64,000 bases of DNA from Verrucomicrobiia bacterium. Its GTDB lineage: Bacteria > Verrucomicrobiota > Verrucomicrobiia > Limisphaerales > DSYF01. Below are positions 8,952-17,188 of this stretch, one piece after another (positions within the stretch are counted from its first letter, which is position 1; each line of letters opens with the position of its first letter). A program made the translations under genes and the position numbers. The notes below the pieces were generated by a model. The model saw only the letters and a program-made list of their open reading frames with translations, was not told where the DNA came from and did not search any database. Location of the stretch: contig DASTWL010000003.1 in assembly GCA_035765895.1 (NCBI GenBank), forward strand, positions 1 through 64,000, read 5' to 3'.

Positions 8952-9727
8952 CCGTCCTTGCGGCGAACCGCAGCGAGGAAAGCCATTTCGCCGGCGGCAT
9001 TGTTTTGAATGCTGCCGATGATTCGCCTCGCTTCTCGCACGACTTTGACATCTTCCACGAAATCGCGGAGGAAGTGGCCCGTTCCAGCGATCGGGACGTG
9101 GCCGCGCTTCGCGCCGCGGGATTTCAGGTGACGATTGCTTCGCCTCGCGGTGAGTGGGAGCAGGACGCCGCTTTCCGGAAGGCAAGAGTGAGCCGAGGGA
9201 ACGACTTGGTCGAGATTGACTGGGCGGCGGATTCCGCATTCCGCTTCTTTCCCATCGAACGCGATCCAGTGTTGGGCTGGCGGCTTCATTTATTCGACGT
9301 CGCGACCAACAAAGCGCTCGCTCTTTCCGCTCGCACCGAAACGCGCGACTACGTAGATATCGTGGAACTGAACAAGTCGTTTCCGCTGGCGGCAATCTGC
9401 TGGGCGGCCTGCGGCAAGGATCCCGGTTTCACTCCGCTCTCGCTGCTCGAAATGATGAAGCGTTTCGCGCGGATCAATCCCACTGATCTCGACAAAATCA
9501 AGGCACGCGCCTTGGACCCCGTGAAACTCAAGATGGCCTGGATTGAAATGAGCGACGCGGCCGAGGCGGACATGATTCGCGTGGCCGACGAACAGCCGGA
9601 TCTGCCCATTGGCGTCGCCTTCGTGGATGTCAGCGGCAGGCCGGGATGGATCGGTAACGACCCGAAACTTCGGGTGCATGCACCGTCTGTGCGTGGCTGC
9701 TGGCCGACGATGCATGGCGTGGAATGA
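8918..9727 (+). CDS. Nucleotidyltransferase-fold protein, AbiEii/AbiGii-like
   Basis: Protein of 269 residues that looks like the nucleotidyltransferase AbiEii/AbiGii toxin family: an N-terminal helix, then FAGGIVLNAADDSPRFSHDFDIFHE. Here SHDFDIF stands in place of the usual R-x-S-x-D-x-D core and keeps two aspartates. Further typical parts are VEIDWAADSAFRF, the VATNKALALSART helix and a YVDIVEL stretch. The usual GGT start of the family is changed to GGI. Known members act as toxins of type IV toxin-antitoxin or abortive infection systems, but many relatives have no known role. The start ATG overlaps the upstream small gene by 34 bases, and the stop overlaps the next gene (ATGA), giving a three-gene unit with the small protein and the methyltransferase. 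Confidence 0.7.
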   Translation: MPLTTFQKEILAVLAANRSEESHFAGGIVLNAADDSPRFSHDFDIFHEIAEEVARSSDRDVAALRAAGFQVTIASPRGEWEQDAAFRKARVSRGNDLVEIDWAADSAFRFFPIERDPVLGWRLHLFDVATNKALALSARTETRDYVDIVELNKSFPLAAICWAACGKDPGFTPLSLLEMMKRFARINPTDLDKIKARALDPVKLKMAWIEMSDAAEADMIRVADEQPDLPIGVAFVDVSGRPGWIGNDPKLRVHAPSVRGCWPTMHGVE

Positions 9728-10563
9728 GCGACACCCTTTTCAAAGGCTGGGCCAAGCCGGGACCAATTCCGCCCGGGCTTGCTTCGGGCGTGCAAGTGGA
9801 GCCGCACGAAACGCTTGATGCCGTCAGCGGGCATTTTCGCTTGTTCCAACTGCGCAACGGACATCGCTTCTCGACGGACGACATCCTCACGGCGTGGTAT
9901 GGCACGAGCTGGTGTCCGACGGCGCGGACGGCGCTCGATCTCGGCAGCGGCATCGGGACGGTGGGGATGATTTGCGCGTGGCGTTTGCCGGGTGCGCGGT
10001 TCGTGACGGTCGAGGCGCAGACGGAGAGCGTGACGCTGGCGAAAAAGTCGGCGCGGTATAACGGACTGACGGAGCGCTACCAAATCCGGCATGGAGATTT
10101 TCGCGACGCGGATGTTATCAAGGCTGACGAAAAGTTTGATCTCATCACCGGCAGTCCACCGTATTTCCCGCCGGGCACGGGCGTGGAAAGCGAGCACCCG
10201 CAAAAGCTCGCGTGCCGCTTTGAACTGCGCGGCACGGTGGCTGATTATTGCACCACGGCGGCCAGGCATCTCACGCTCGGTGGTTTCTTCGCCTGTGTTT
10301 TTCCCACCGAACCAGCGCAACTCGCGCGGGTGGAGCAGGGGGCACGTGCGGCCGGACTGGTGATCGTGCGCCGTCGTCCGGTGGTGTTCCGCGAAGGCGA
10401 GCCGCCGTTGGTGGCGTTGTTCGGCCTGATGCGCGCGGCGGATTTGCCAGAATGGTTTCGTGGACAAACCTGGGTCGAACCGGACCTCATCATCCGCACG
10501 CGGGACGGAAAAATTCACCCTGAATATTCCGCGCTAAAGCCTGCCATTGGCTTCCCGCCATAA
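9724..10563 (+). CDS. TrmN6-like SAM-dependent methyltransferase
   Basis: Rossmann-fold methyltransferase of 279 residues, closest in layout to the tRNA1(Val) adenine-37 N6-methyltransferase family (TrmN6/YfiC). The SAM-binding motif DLGSGIGTVGM is at residues 72-82, the acidic loop VTVEAQ follows, and the catalytic motif is SPPY at 144-147 where the family normally has NPPY. The N-terminus with RFSTDDILTAWY resembles the family's substrate-facing segment. The start ATG overlaps the stop of the upstream gene by four bases. tRNA modification is the likely role, but the Asn to Ser change leaves the exact target open. Confidence 0.75.
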   Translation: MSDTLFKGWAKPGPIPPGLASGVQVEPHETLDAVSGHFRLFQLRNGHRFSTDDILTAWYGTSWCPTARTALDLGSGIGTVGMICAWRLPGARFVTVEAQTESVTLAKKSARYNGLTERYQIRHGDFRDADVIKADEKFDLITGSPPYFPPGTGVESEHPQKLACRFELRGTVADYCTTAARHLTLGGFFACVFPTEPAQLARVEQGARAAGLVIVRRRPVVFREGEPPLVALFGLMRAADLPEWFRGQTWVEPDLIIRTRDGKIHPEYSALKPAIGFPP

Positions 10564-10908
10564 TCGCCGGTAACCCGCAGCAGCGTTGTCGCTTATACTG
10601 TGTAATTTCGCTGGCGTCGCGGCCTTGGTTTGCTAGAACTCAACTGCCTCAAAGGCGGGCTTTTCCAAGCCGTGCTCCGGGAAAACCGATCCCCCGTGAA
10701 CCACCGGTTGTTCGTCGCGCCATGCGTTTGGGGCAAGCTGCATGAACATCACTGCTTGCTTCCGGCTTGGGCCAACGAGTGGCCGGCACAGTAGTTCGCG
10801 CGCCGACCGTGGCCGCAATAAAGCTGTGCGCCTTGCTGCCGGGGCAGGAGCATCATGTCAGCGGTGGTATTGTCACCGTCCGCCCATTCCCGACAAATAA
10901 CCCTGCGC
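10564..10908. other. Intergenic region and leader of the Ehr operon
   Basis: About 345 bases with no convincing gene. The 3' part must hold the promoter and leader of the 10-kb operon that follows. I see short GC hairpins but no riboswitch consensus I can name. An in-frame ATG at 10855 would extend the first operon protein by 18 residues; this is judged non-coding because the paralogue downstream aligns from 10909. Confidence 0.5.
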
Positions 10909-12858
10909 ATGATCCCCGGGCCATTCTTCCTCGTCGCCGCGTTCAGCCTGCTCGCGGCCATTCTCGTCGGGCGCCGCGCGCCGCGGGCGTGGCTGGCGGC
11001 CACGCTCGGAGGACTGGGGGCCGGCCTGCTCGCCGCCGTGGCTGTGCTGCTTGGGGGCGCGGAGTGGAACTGGCGCAGCACATTTCCCGTGGCGGGCGAA
11101 CCGCTGCACCTGCGGCTGGATGCCTTGAGCGCCCTGTTCCTCGCGCTGTTGGCGGTCGTGGGCGCCGCCGGCAGCGTGTATTCCCGCGAGTATTGGGCGG
11201 ATCGGGCGCATCCGCGGTCCGCCCGCTCGGGCCGCGTATGGTGGAGTGTGCTGTTGCTGTGCATGGGGCTCGTGCTGCTGTCCTCGAACGGGCTGCATTT
11301 CCTGATGGCGTGGGAGCTGTTCACCGTCAGCAGTTATTTCCTGATCACCCTCAACCGTCAGCCGCGCGCGGTGCGCGCGGCGGGCTGGCTTTACCTTGCG
11401 GCGTCGCATGCGGCGACCCTCTGCCTGTTCGCCTTCTTCGTCACGCTGGCGGCGCGCACCGGCAGCTGGGAACTCGGTCCGATGCGCGAACAGGCGGAAC
11501 TGGCCCCGTTGTTCTGGCTGGCGCTGGTTGGTTTCGGCGTGAAGGCCGGCGTGTTTCCGCTGCACATCTGGCTGCCTTCGGCGCATGCCAATGCGCCCAG
11601 CCACGTTTCGGCCATCATGTCCGGCGTGACCATCAAGCTGGGCATCTACGGACTCGTGCGTTTCAGCAGCTGGCTGCCCGTGCCGGCGGCCGCCGGTTGG
11701 GTGGTGGTCGCGTTGGGCTTGGCCAGTGCGGTGTTGGGCGTTGCGTTTGCGCTCGGCCAGCATGACCTGAAACGACTGCTCGCCTATCACAGCGTTGAGA
11801 ACATCGGCATCATTCTCATCGGGCTCGGGTTTGCCCTTGTGGCCGTGGAGCACGGACAACTGGCCTGGGGTGGACTAGCCTTGGCGGGCGGACTGTTGCA
11901 TGTCTGGAACCACGGCTTGTTCAAATCCCTGTTGTTCCTCGGCGCGGGTTCGGTGCTGCACGCCACCGGCACGCGCGAAATGAGCCGGCTCGGCGGGCTG
12001 TGGCGGCACCTGCCGTGGACGGCCGGGTTGTTCGCGCTCGGCGCCGTGGCCATCGCGGGTCTGCCGCCCTTGAACGGCTTCGTCAGCGAATGGCTGGTCT
12101 ATCTCGGCTTGTTCGACGCCGTCAACGCGCACGCGAATGCCGCGTTGCCGGCCGTCCTCGCGGTGGTGCTGCTGGCGCTGACCGGCGCGCTGGCGCTGGC
12201 CTGTTTCATCAAGGTCTGTGGCGTCGTGTTTCTCGGCGCGCCGCGCACGGCCGACGCCGAACACGCCCACGAATGCGGGCTCGGGATGCGCGGGCCGATG
12301 CTCGCGCTGGCGGCGGGCTGTGTTGTGACCGGTCTGGTGCCCGTGGTGTTCTGGCCGGCGCTGGCGCGGGCGGTTGTCGTGTGGAATCCCGCCTGGAGCG
12401 GCCTCGATCGCCCGGTCTCGCTGAACACGCTCGGAACGTTTCACCTGGCCCTGGCGCTGGCCGCGGTGCTCGCGGCGTGGCTGCTTCGGAGCCGCACACG
12501 GGCAAATGGCTTGCGCCGCACGGTGACGTGGGACTGCGGTTACGCGGCTCCGACGGCGCGCATGCAATACACGGCCGGTTCGTTCGCGGCCACCATCACC
12601 GGCTGGTTTGACTGGATTCTGCATCCGCATCGCCACGAACGGTGCCCCGAGGGAACGTTCCCAACCCGCGCAAGCTTTGCGGAGCACACGCCCGAGACGG
12701 TGCTTGAGGAAGTAGTGGCACCGGGGGCCGGACTCGTGATGCGCGTGGCCGCCGTCGTGCGACGGCTCCAACACGGGCGGGTGCAGGCTTACGTGCTTTA
12801 TCTCGTCGCCGGCCTCGCCGCACTGGCGATCCTGGTCATGATCGGAGGTGGCCTGTGA
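10909..12858 (+). CDS. Antiporter-like membrane subunit, HyfB/NuoL type (copy 1) of Ehr complex
   Basis: Proton-conducting membrane subunit of 649 residues related to HyfB of formate hydrogenlyase and to NuoL/M/N and Mrp antiporter subunits. About 15 hydrophobic helices are seen. Conserved family features are the Glu in LMAWELF (TM5), the loop WLPSAHANAPSHVSAIMSG followed by Lys in TM7 (TIKLGIYG), and HVWNHGLFKSLLFLGAGS (TM8). The ATG at 10909 makes it exactly as long as the second copy and aligns the starts (MIPGPFFLVAAF against MTPGVLLLIAAC). It is the first gene of an eight-gene run reaching 20912 and presumably moves protons or sodium when the peripheral arm transfers electrons. Confidence 0.9.
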   Translation: MIPGPFFLVAAFSLLAAILVGRRAPRAWLAATLGGLGAGLLAAVAVLLGGAEWNWRSTFPVAGEPLHLRLDALSALFLALLAVVGAAGSVYSREYWADRAHPRSARSGRVWWSVLLLCMGLVLLSSNGLHFLMAWELFTVSSYFLITLNRQPRAVRAAGWLYLAASHAATLCLFAFFVTLAARTGSWELGPMREQAELAPLFWLALVGFGVKAGVFPLHIWLPSAHANAPSHVSAIMSGVTIKLGIYGLVRFSSWLPVPAAAGWVVVALGLASAVLGVAFALGQHDLKRLLAYHSVENIGIILIGLGFALVAVEHGQLAWGGLALAGGLLHVWNHGLFKSLLFLGAGSVLHATGTREMSRLGGLWRHLPWTAGLFALGAVAIAGLPPLNGFVSEWLVYLGLFDAVNAHANAALPAVLAVVLLALTGALALACFIKVCGVVFLGAPRTADAEHAHECGLGMRGPMLALAAGCVVTGLVPVVFWPALARAVVVWNPAWSGLDRPVSLNTLGTFHLALALAAVLAAWLLRSRTRANGLRRTVTWDCGYAAPTARMQYTAGSFAATITGWFDWILHPHRHERCPEGTFPTRASFAEHTPETVLEEVVAPGAGLVMRVAAVVRRLQHGRVQAYVLYLVAGLAALAILVMIGGGL

Positions 12859-13006
12859 ATCATTCAACCACGGCTGGCTGCGGATCAACCGGGATGAACG
12901 GGGCGCGGACCAGAGTCTGCATTTCTCTCGATCCGTGGCCCTCCGTGGCTGCCCACCGGTTGGATTTTCCAGGGCCATGTTTACGAACCACGTTGCTTCC
13001 GCCGTC
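12859..13006. repeat. Possible degenerate dispersed repeat between operon genes
   Basis: A 148-base gap, unusual in this overlapping operon. It contains AACCACGGCTGGCTGCGGAT, then ATCAACCGGGATGAACGGGG and TCGATCCGTGGCCCTCCGTG. These look like decayed halves of the ACCACGGAT/ATCCGTGG family of intergenic inverted repeats I associate with this phylum. No intact palindrome is left and no second clear copy is seen in the window, so this is a weak call. No gene is seen. Confidence 0.3.
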
Positions 13007-13699
13007 ATGTATCTAAACCTCATCCAGATTGCCGAGTCGTTCGGTGTTTCGGAAAAGGTCGTCGAAGACTGGATCCGCAAGGAGGGGCTGCCATCCACGC
13101 CGGATCGTGGCCGGCTGTTGTTCGACCGCGGGCAAGTGGCCACGTGGGCCGCTTCGCGCGGTCTCGCGGCGCAGGCGGGGTTCCTCGCGCCGGGAAGTCC
13201 GGTCATCACGGCCGGCTGGCGGCTGGAATCGTTGCTGCGCGCCGGTGGCATCTGGCGGAACGTTGAGAAGGGCGCCGTGACTGATGTGTTCGAGAAGATT
13301 GTCTCCGTGCTGCCGGGCGCAACCCCGCCGATTCGGCAGCTCCTCGCCCGGCGTCTGCGCGCCCGGGACGGCGTGACGTTTGCACCGGTGGGGGGTGGAT
13401 TTGCCCTGCCACATCCGAGCATGCGCGTGGCGCTGGGGCGTGATTCCGGCGTGGTGGCGCTGCTGCTCCTGCGCGAACCGCTGGAACTGGCGGAACCGGC
13501 GCCCGACGACGAGCCGGTGACACGCTTGATCTTCTTCATCGCGCCCTCGCCGCGCGCGCATCTTGATTTGCTGGGCCGGCTGAATCGCGTGCTGGCGAGT
13601 GGCCCGTTGCGGGAACTGGTGATGCGGGGCGCCCCGGATTCGGAGATTTTTCAAGCACTGACAAAGGCCGAGGGGGCGGGCCGGGAGGTGAAACTGTGA
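13007..13699 (+). CDS. HTH-EIIA (PtsN-like) fusion protein inside Ehr operon
   Basis: Soluble 230-residue protein with two parts. Residues 3-50 form an excisionase/MerR-like helix-turn-helix (LIQIAESFGVSEKVVEDWIR, then GRLLFDRGQVATWAA). Residues about 75-220 form a PTS EIIA domain of the PtsN (nitrogen) type, with the phosphorylatable His136 in GGGFALPHPSMRVAL. The ATG at 13007 starts right at the HTH domain; longer in-frame starts run into the repeat-like gap. Its GTGA overlap with the second antiporter gene shows it is translated with the complex. EIIA-Ntr proteins regulate transporters and kinases by binding in a phosphorylation-dependent way, so it may tune the complex or control its expression; that is inference. 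No EI or HPr gene is present here. Confidence 0.85.
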   Translation: MYLNLIQIAESFGVSEKVVEDWIRKEGLPSTPDRGRLLFDRGQVATWAASRGLAAQAGFLAPGSPVITAGWRLESLLRAGGIWRNVEKGAVTDVFEKIVSVLPGATPPIRQLLARRLRARDGVTFAPVGGGFALPHPSMRVALGRDSGVVALLLLREPLELAEPAPDDEPVTRLIFFIAPSPRAHLDLLGRLNRVLASGPLRELVMRGAPDSEIFQALTKAEGAGREVKL

Positions 13700-15645
13700 C
13701 TCCGGGCGTGTTGTTGTTGATTGCGGCGTGCGGCGTGATCGCCGGGCTCGTGCTGGGCCCCTGGCGGCCGCGATTGTGGCTGGCGCTGACGTCGGCGGGC
13801 GCAATTGTGGCGCTGGTCGCGGCACTGTGGGTGCTCGTGGGCGCGACGGATTGGGAATGGCGCAGCGGGTTTGCCGTGGCGGGCGAACCGCTGCACCTGC
13901 GGCTCGACGGCCTCAGCGCATTTTTCCTCGTGCTGCTCAGCGTGGTGGGCGGCGCGGGCGCGGTTTATGCCCGCGAGTATTGGGCGGACCAACAGCATCC
14001 GGATTCGGCCGGTCGCGGGCGGCTGGCCTGGAACGCCATCAGTTTGAGCATGGGGGGCGTCCTGCTCATATCAAACGGACTGCATTTCCTCATCGCGTGG
14101 GAACTGTTCGCCATCAGCGGTTACTTTCTGATTGTGCTGGAACGCCAGCGGCGCGAGGTGCGCACGGCGGGCTGGCTGTATCTGGCGGTGTCGCACGCGG
14201 GAACACTTTGCCTGTTTGCCTTTTTTGTCGCCCTGGCGGCGCGCACCGGCAGTTGGGAACTCGGCCCGCTGCGTGCGCATGCGGAATTGGCGCCGCTGTT
14301 TTGGCTGGCACTCGCCGGATTTGGAGTGAAGGCAGGCCTGTTTCCGCTGCACATCTGGCTGCCCTCGGCGCACGCCAACGCGCCGAGCCATGTCTCGGCC
14401 ATCATGTCGGGCGTGGCGATCAAGATGGGGCTCTACGGGATCATCCGTTTTGGCGGCTGGCTGCCGGTGCCGCCGGCGGCGGGCGGCGTGGTCATCGGGA
14501 TCGGCGCGGTCACGGCCCTGCTTGGCATTGCATTCGCCTTTGCCCAAAACGATCTCAAACGGCTGCTCGCGTATTGTTCGGTCGAAAACGTCGGCATCAT
14601 CGCCATCGGCCTCGGTGGGGCGCTGCTCGGCGTGCGGCACGGGGATGCGCCGTGGGGCCGGCTGCTGCTGGCGGGCGCATTGCTGCACGTGTGGAACCAC
14701 GGCGCGTTCAAGGCGCTGCTGTTCCTCGGCGCGGGCTCGGTGTTGCATGCCACCGGCACGCGCGAGCTGAGCCGGCTCGGCGGACTGGCCCGCGTGATGC
14801 CCTGGACGGCGGGATTGTTTGCGCTGGGGGCGGCCGCGATTTCCGCCCTGCCGCCGCTGAACGGCTTCGTCAGTGAATGGCTGCTGTATCTCGGCCTCTT
14901 CGACGCGGCGGCGAGCCGGAGTCACACGGCCTGGGCGGCGATGCCCGCGGTGATCGCGCTGGCCACGGCGGGGGCGCTGGCGCTGGCCAGTTTCGTCAAG
15001 GCATCCGCGATGATTTTCCTCGGCGCGCCGCGCACCGAAGCGGCAGCGCACGCCCACGAATGCGGCCCGTGGATGCGCGGGCCGATGCTCGCCCTGGCGG
15101 GCGCCTGCGTCGGGATCGGCCTGGCACCCTGCGTGTTCTGGCCGGCGGTGGCGCGGGCGGTGGGCGCGTGGAACCCCGCGTGGGCCGGGGCCGAAATGCC
15201 TGCGCCGCTGTTCACCTTGAGCGCCGTGCAGTTTGCCCTGGCGGGGCTGTTCATCGCTGGCGGAACGTGGTTGTGGCGGCGGGCGCGCGCCAATGGACTG
15301 CGGCGGGCGTTGACGTGGGATTGCGGTTACGCCCGGCCGACCGCGCGCATGCAATACACGGGCGGGTCGTTCGCGGGCATCGCCGGCGGATGGTTTGCCT
15401 GGATTCTGCAGCCCGAGCGCGCGCTGCGTCGGCCGCGCGGCCCGTTCCCCGGGCGCGCGAGCCGGATCGAGCGCGTTCCCGAGACCGTGCTGGAACGCGG
15501 CATCGAGCCGGCGGGGCGCGTCGTGATGCGCGCGTCCGCGGCCGTGCGCCGGTTGCAGCACGGGCGGTTGCAATTCTACATCCTTTACCTCGCCGCCGGG
15601 GTGGCGGTGCTCGCGATGCTCGTCTGGTTGGAGGGAAGACCATGA
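13696..15645 (+). CDS. Antiporter-like membrane subunit, HyfB/NuoL type (copy 2) of Ehr complex
   Basis: Second 649-residue HyfB-like subunit, a close paralogue of the first: long identical runs include GEPLHLRLD, REYWAD and HIWLPSAHANAPSHVSAIM. The GTG start overlaps the upstream TGA (GTGA). TM5 Glu (LIAWELF), TM7 Lys (AIKMGLYG) and TM8 HVWNHGAFKALLFLGAGS are kept, so both copies look functional as ion channels. The C-terminal stretch (TWDCGYARPTARMQYTGGSFA, continuing to about residue 649) is also shared and resembles the HyfB extension. Having two long subunits plus the HyfF-like one gives the complex three antiporter-like modules, as in complex I. Confidence 0.92.
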   Translation: MTPGVLLLIAACGVIAGLVLGPWRPRLWLALTSAGAIVALVAALWVLVGATDWEWRSGFAVAGEPLHLRLDGLSAFFLVLLSVVGGAGAVYAREYWADQQHPDSAGRGRLAWNAISLSMGGVLLISNGLHFLIAWELFAISGYFLIVLERQRREVRTAGWLYLAVSHAGTLCLFAFFVALAARTGSWELGPLRAHAELAPLFWLALAGFGVKAGLFPLHIWLPSAHANAPSHVSAIMSGVAIKMGLYGIIRFGGWLPVPPAAGGVVIGIGAVTALLGIAFAFAQNDLKRLLAYCSVENVGIIAIGLGGALLGVRHGDAPWGRLLLAGALLHVWNHGAFKALLFLGAGSVLHATGTRELSRLGGLARVMPWTAGLFALGAAAISALPPLNGFVSEWLLYLGLFDAAASRSHTAWAAMPAVIALATAGALALASFVKASAMIFLGAPRTEAAAHAHECGPWMRGPMLALAGACVGIGLAPCVFWPAVARAVGAWNPAWAGAEMPAPLFTLSAVQFALAGLFIAGGTWLWRRARANGLRRALTWDCGYARPTARMQYTGGSFAGIAGGWFAWILQPERALRRPRGPFPGRASRIERVPETVLERGIEPAGRVVMRASAAVRRLQHGRLQFYILYLAAGVAVLAMLVWLEGRP

Positions 15646-16550
15646 TCGCAATTCTGGAAATCATTCTGCGCCTGGCGCTCTGGCTCGTGCTCGCGCCGCT
15701 GCTGCCGGGCATCATCAACAAGGTGAAGGCCTGGGTGGCCGGGCGAAAAGGCCCGCCCGTGCTGCAACTCTATTACGACCTGGCGCGCCTGTGGCAAAAG
15801 GGTGTCGTGCTGAGCACGCTGGCGTCGCCGGGGTTCATCGCCGGTCCGGCGGTGGCGTGGGTGGCGCTGGTGGGCGCGGCGTTGTTGCTGCCGCTCGGTC
15901 CCGCCGGGAGCGCGCTGAGTTTCCGGGGCGACGTGCTGCTGCTGGTTTACCTGTTTGCCGTGGCGCGGTTTTGCACCGCGTGGGCCGCGCTGGAAACGGG
16001 CTCCGCCTTCGAGGGCATGGGCGCGGCGCGCGAGGTGAGCTACGCCGTGCTGGCCGAAGCGGCGCTCATCACGGGGATTTTGTCGCTGAGCGTGCAGACG
16101 GGCAGCGTCACGCTGGCGGCGATGCTGTCACAACCGGTGGGAGCAGGCGCCGTGCTGCTGGCCGCGGGCTTGTTCGCCGTGCTGCTGGCGGAGAATTGCC
16201 GCGTGCCCTTTGACGATCCGAACACGCACCTGGAACTGACGATGATCCACGAAGTCATGGTGCTCGATCACAGCGGGCCGCCGCTCGCGGCGGTGTTGCA
16301 CGGGGCGGCGGTGAAGCTGTTGCTCTTCGCCGTGCTGTTGAGCCAGGCGGTGTTGCCGTTGAACGGCCTCCCGCCGTTGCTGGCCGCCGTCACGCTGGGG
16401 GCAGCCGTGCTGGTGGTGACCGTGGGCGTGGGCTTGGTGGAATCGTTGCTCGCGCGGTTCGCCTTCCGCCGCGTGCCGCTGCTGCTGACGACGGCATTTT
16501 TGCTTTGCCTCTTCGCCCTGCTGCTGGCGTGGAAAGGCGGCGCGACATGA
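15642..16550 (+). CDS. NuoH/HyfC-like membrane subunit of Ehr complex
   Basis: Membrane subunit of 302 residues that connects the peripheral arm to the antiporter-like subunits, homologous to HyfC/HycD and to NuoH of complex I. Eight or so hydrophobic helices are seen. Signatures are KGPPVLQLYYDLARLW near residues 35-50, ETGSAFEGMGAAREVSY, and the strongly conserved loop ENCRVPFDDPNTHLELTMIHE around residue 185-205, which faces the quinone/hydrogenase interface. The ATG overlaps the previous stop (ATGA) and has a good Shine-Dalgarno, GGAGGGAAG, seven bases upstream. Confidence 0.92.
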   Translation: MIAILEIILRLALWLVLAPLLPGIINKVKAWVAGRKGPPVLQLYYDLARLWQKGVVLSTLASPGFIAGPAVAWVALVGAALLLPLGPAGSALSFRGDVLLLVYLFAVARFCTAWAALETGSAFEGMGAAREVSYAVLAEAALITGILSLSVQTGSVTLAAMLSQPVGAGAVLLAAGLFAVLLAENCRVPFDDPNTHLELTMIHEVMVLDHSGPPLAAVLHGAAVKLLLFAVLLSQAVLPLNGLPPLLAAVTLGAAVLVVTVGVGLVESLLARFAFRRVPLLLTTAFLLCLFALLLAWKGGAT

Positions 16551-17188
16551 ACACAACAGTGAATCTTTTGATCGGCCTCGCGATGGGGCTGAATCTGCTC
16601 GCGCTGGGCAGCAGCCGGCTGCCCTCGATCATTCGCGCCATGTCGGTGCAGGGGATGGCGCTGGGGTTGCTGCCGTTGCTGCTGGAACACGAACTCGACT
16701 GGCGGGTGGTGGCGGTCGCGCTGGTCACGGTGGCGGTGAAGGGGTTTGTGATTCCGCAGCTGCTGCGGCGGGCGATGCGCGCGGCGAACATCGAGCGCGA
16801 GGTCGAACCCTTCATCGGTTTCGTGCCGTCGCTGTTGCTCGGGGCCGCCGGGACGGTTGCGGCGGTGGCGGGCGCGCGGGCGCTGCTGTTGCTGCCGGAG
16901 CATGCCGGCACGCTGCTGGTGCCGGGCGCGCTGGCCTCGATTTTCACCGGGCTCATCCTGCTCGTGGCGCGGGCGAAGGCGATTTCGCAGGTCTGCGGTT
17001 ATCTGATCATGGAAAATGGCATCTACCTGTTCGGGCTGCTGCTCATCCACTCGACGCCGCTGCTCGTCGAGTCGGGCATTCTGCTCGACGTCACGGTGGG
17101 CATCTTCGTGACCGGCATCATTGTGGACCGCATCCAGCGGGCGTTCGACTCGCTCGACACGCGCAAACTGACGGTGCTCCGAGAATGA
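16547..17188 (+). CDS. HyfE-like membrane subunit of Ehr complex
   Basis: Protein of 213 residues with about seven hydrophobic helices, like HyfE of hydrogenase 4, whose C-terminal half corresponds to NuoK of complex I. The family hallmark is the late segment ISQVCGYLIMENGIYLFGLLL, in which the membrane Glu of the NuoK-like part is kept. The ATG overlaps the preceding TGA (ATGA). The tail (DRIQRAFDSLDTRKLTVLRE) is cytoplasmic. It belongs to the proton-translocating arm between the NuoH-like and HyfF-like subunits. Confidence 0.88.
   Translation: MNTTVNLLIGLAMGLNLLALGSSRLPSIIRAMSVQGMALGLLPLLLEHELDWRVVAVALVTVAVKGFVIPQLLRRAMRAANIEREVEPFIGFVPSLLLGAAGTVAAVAGARALLLLPEHAGTLLVPGALASIFTGLILLVARAKAISQVCGYLIMENGIYLFGLLLIHSTPLLVESGILLDVTVGIFVTGIIVDRIQRAFDSLDTRKLTVLRE

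Noticed and set aside
10564-10908. Riboswitch in the leader of the Ehr operon
   Set aside because: Short hairpins only; no conserved core of a known class could be recognised.
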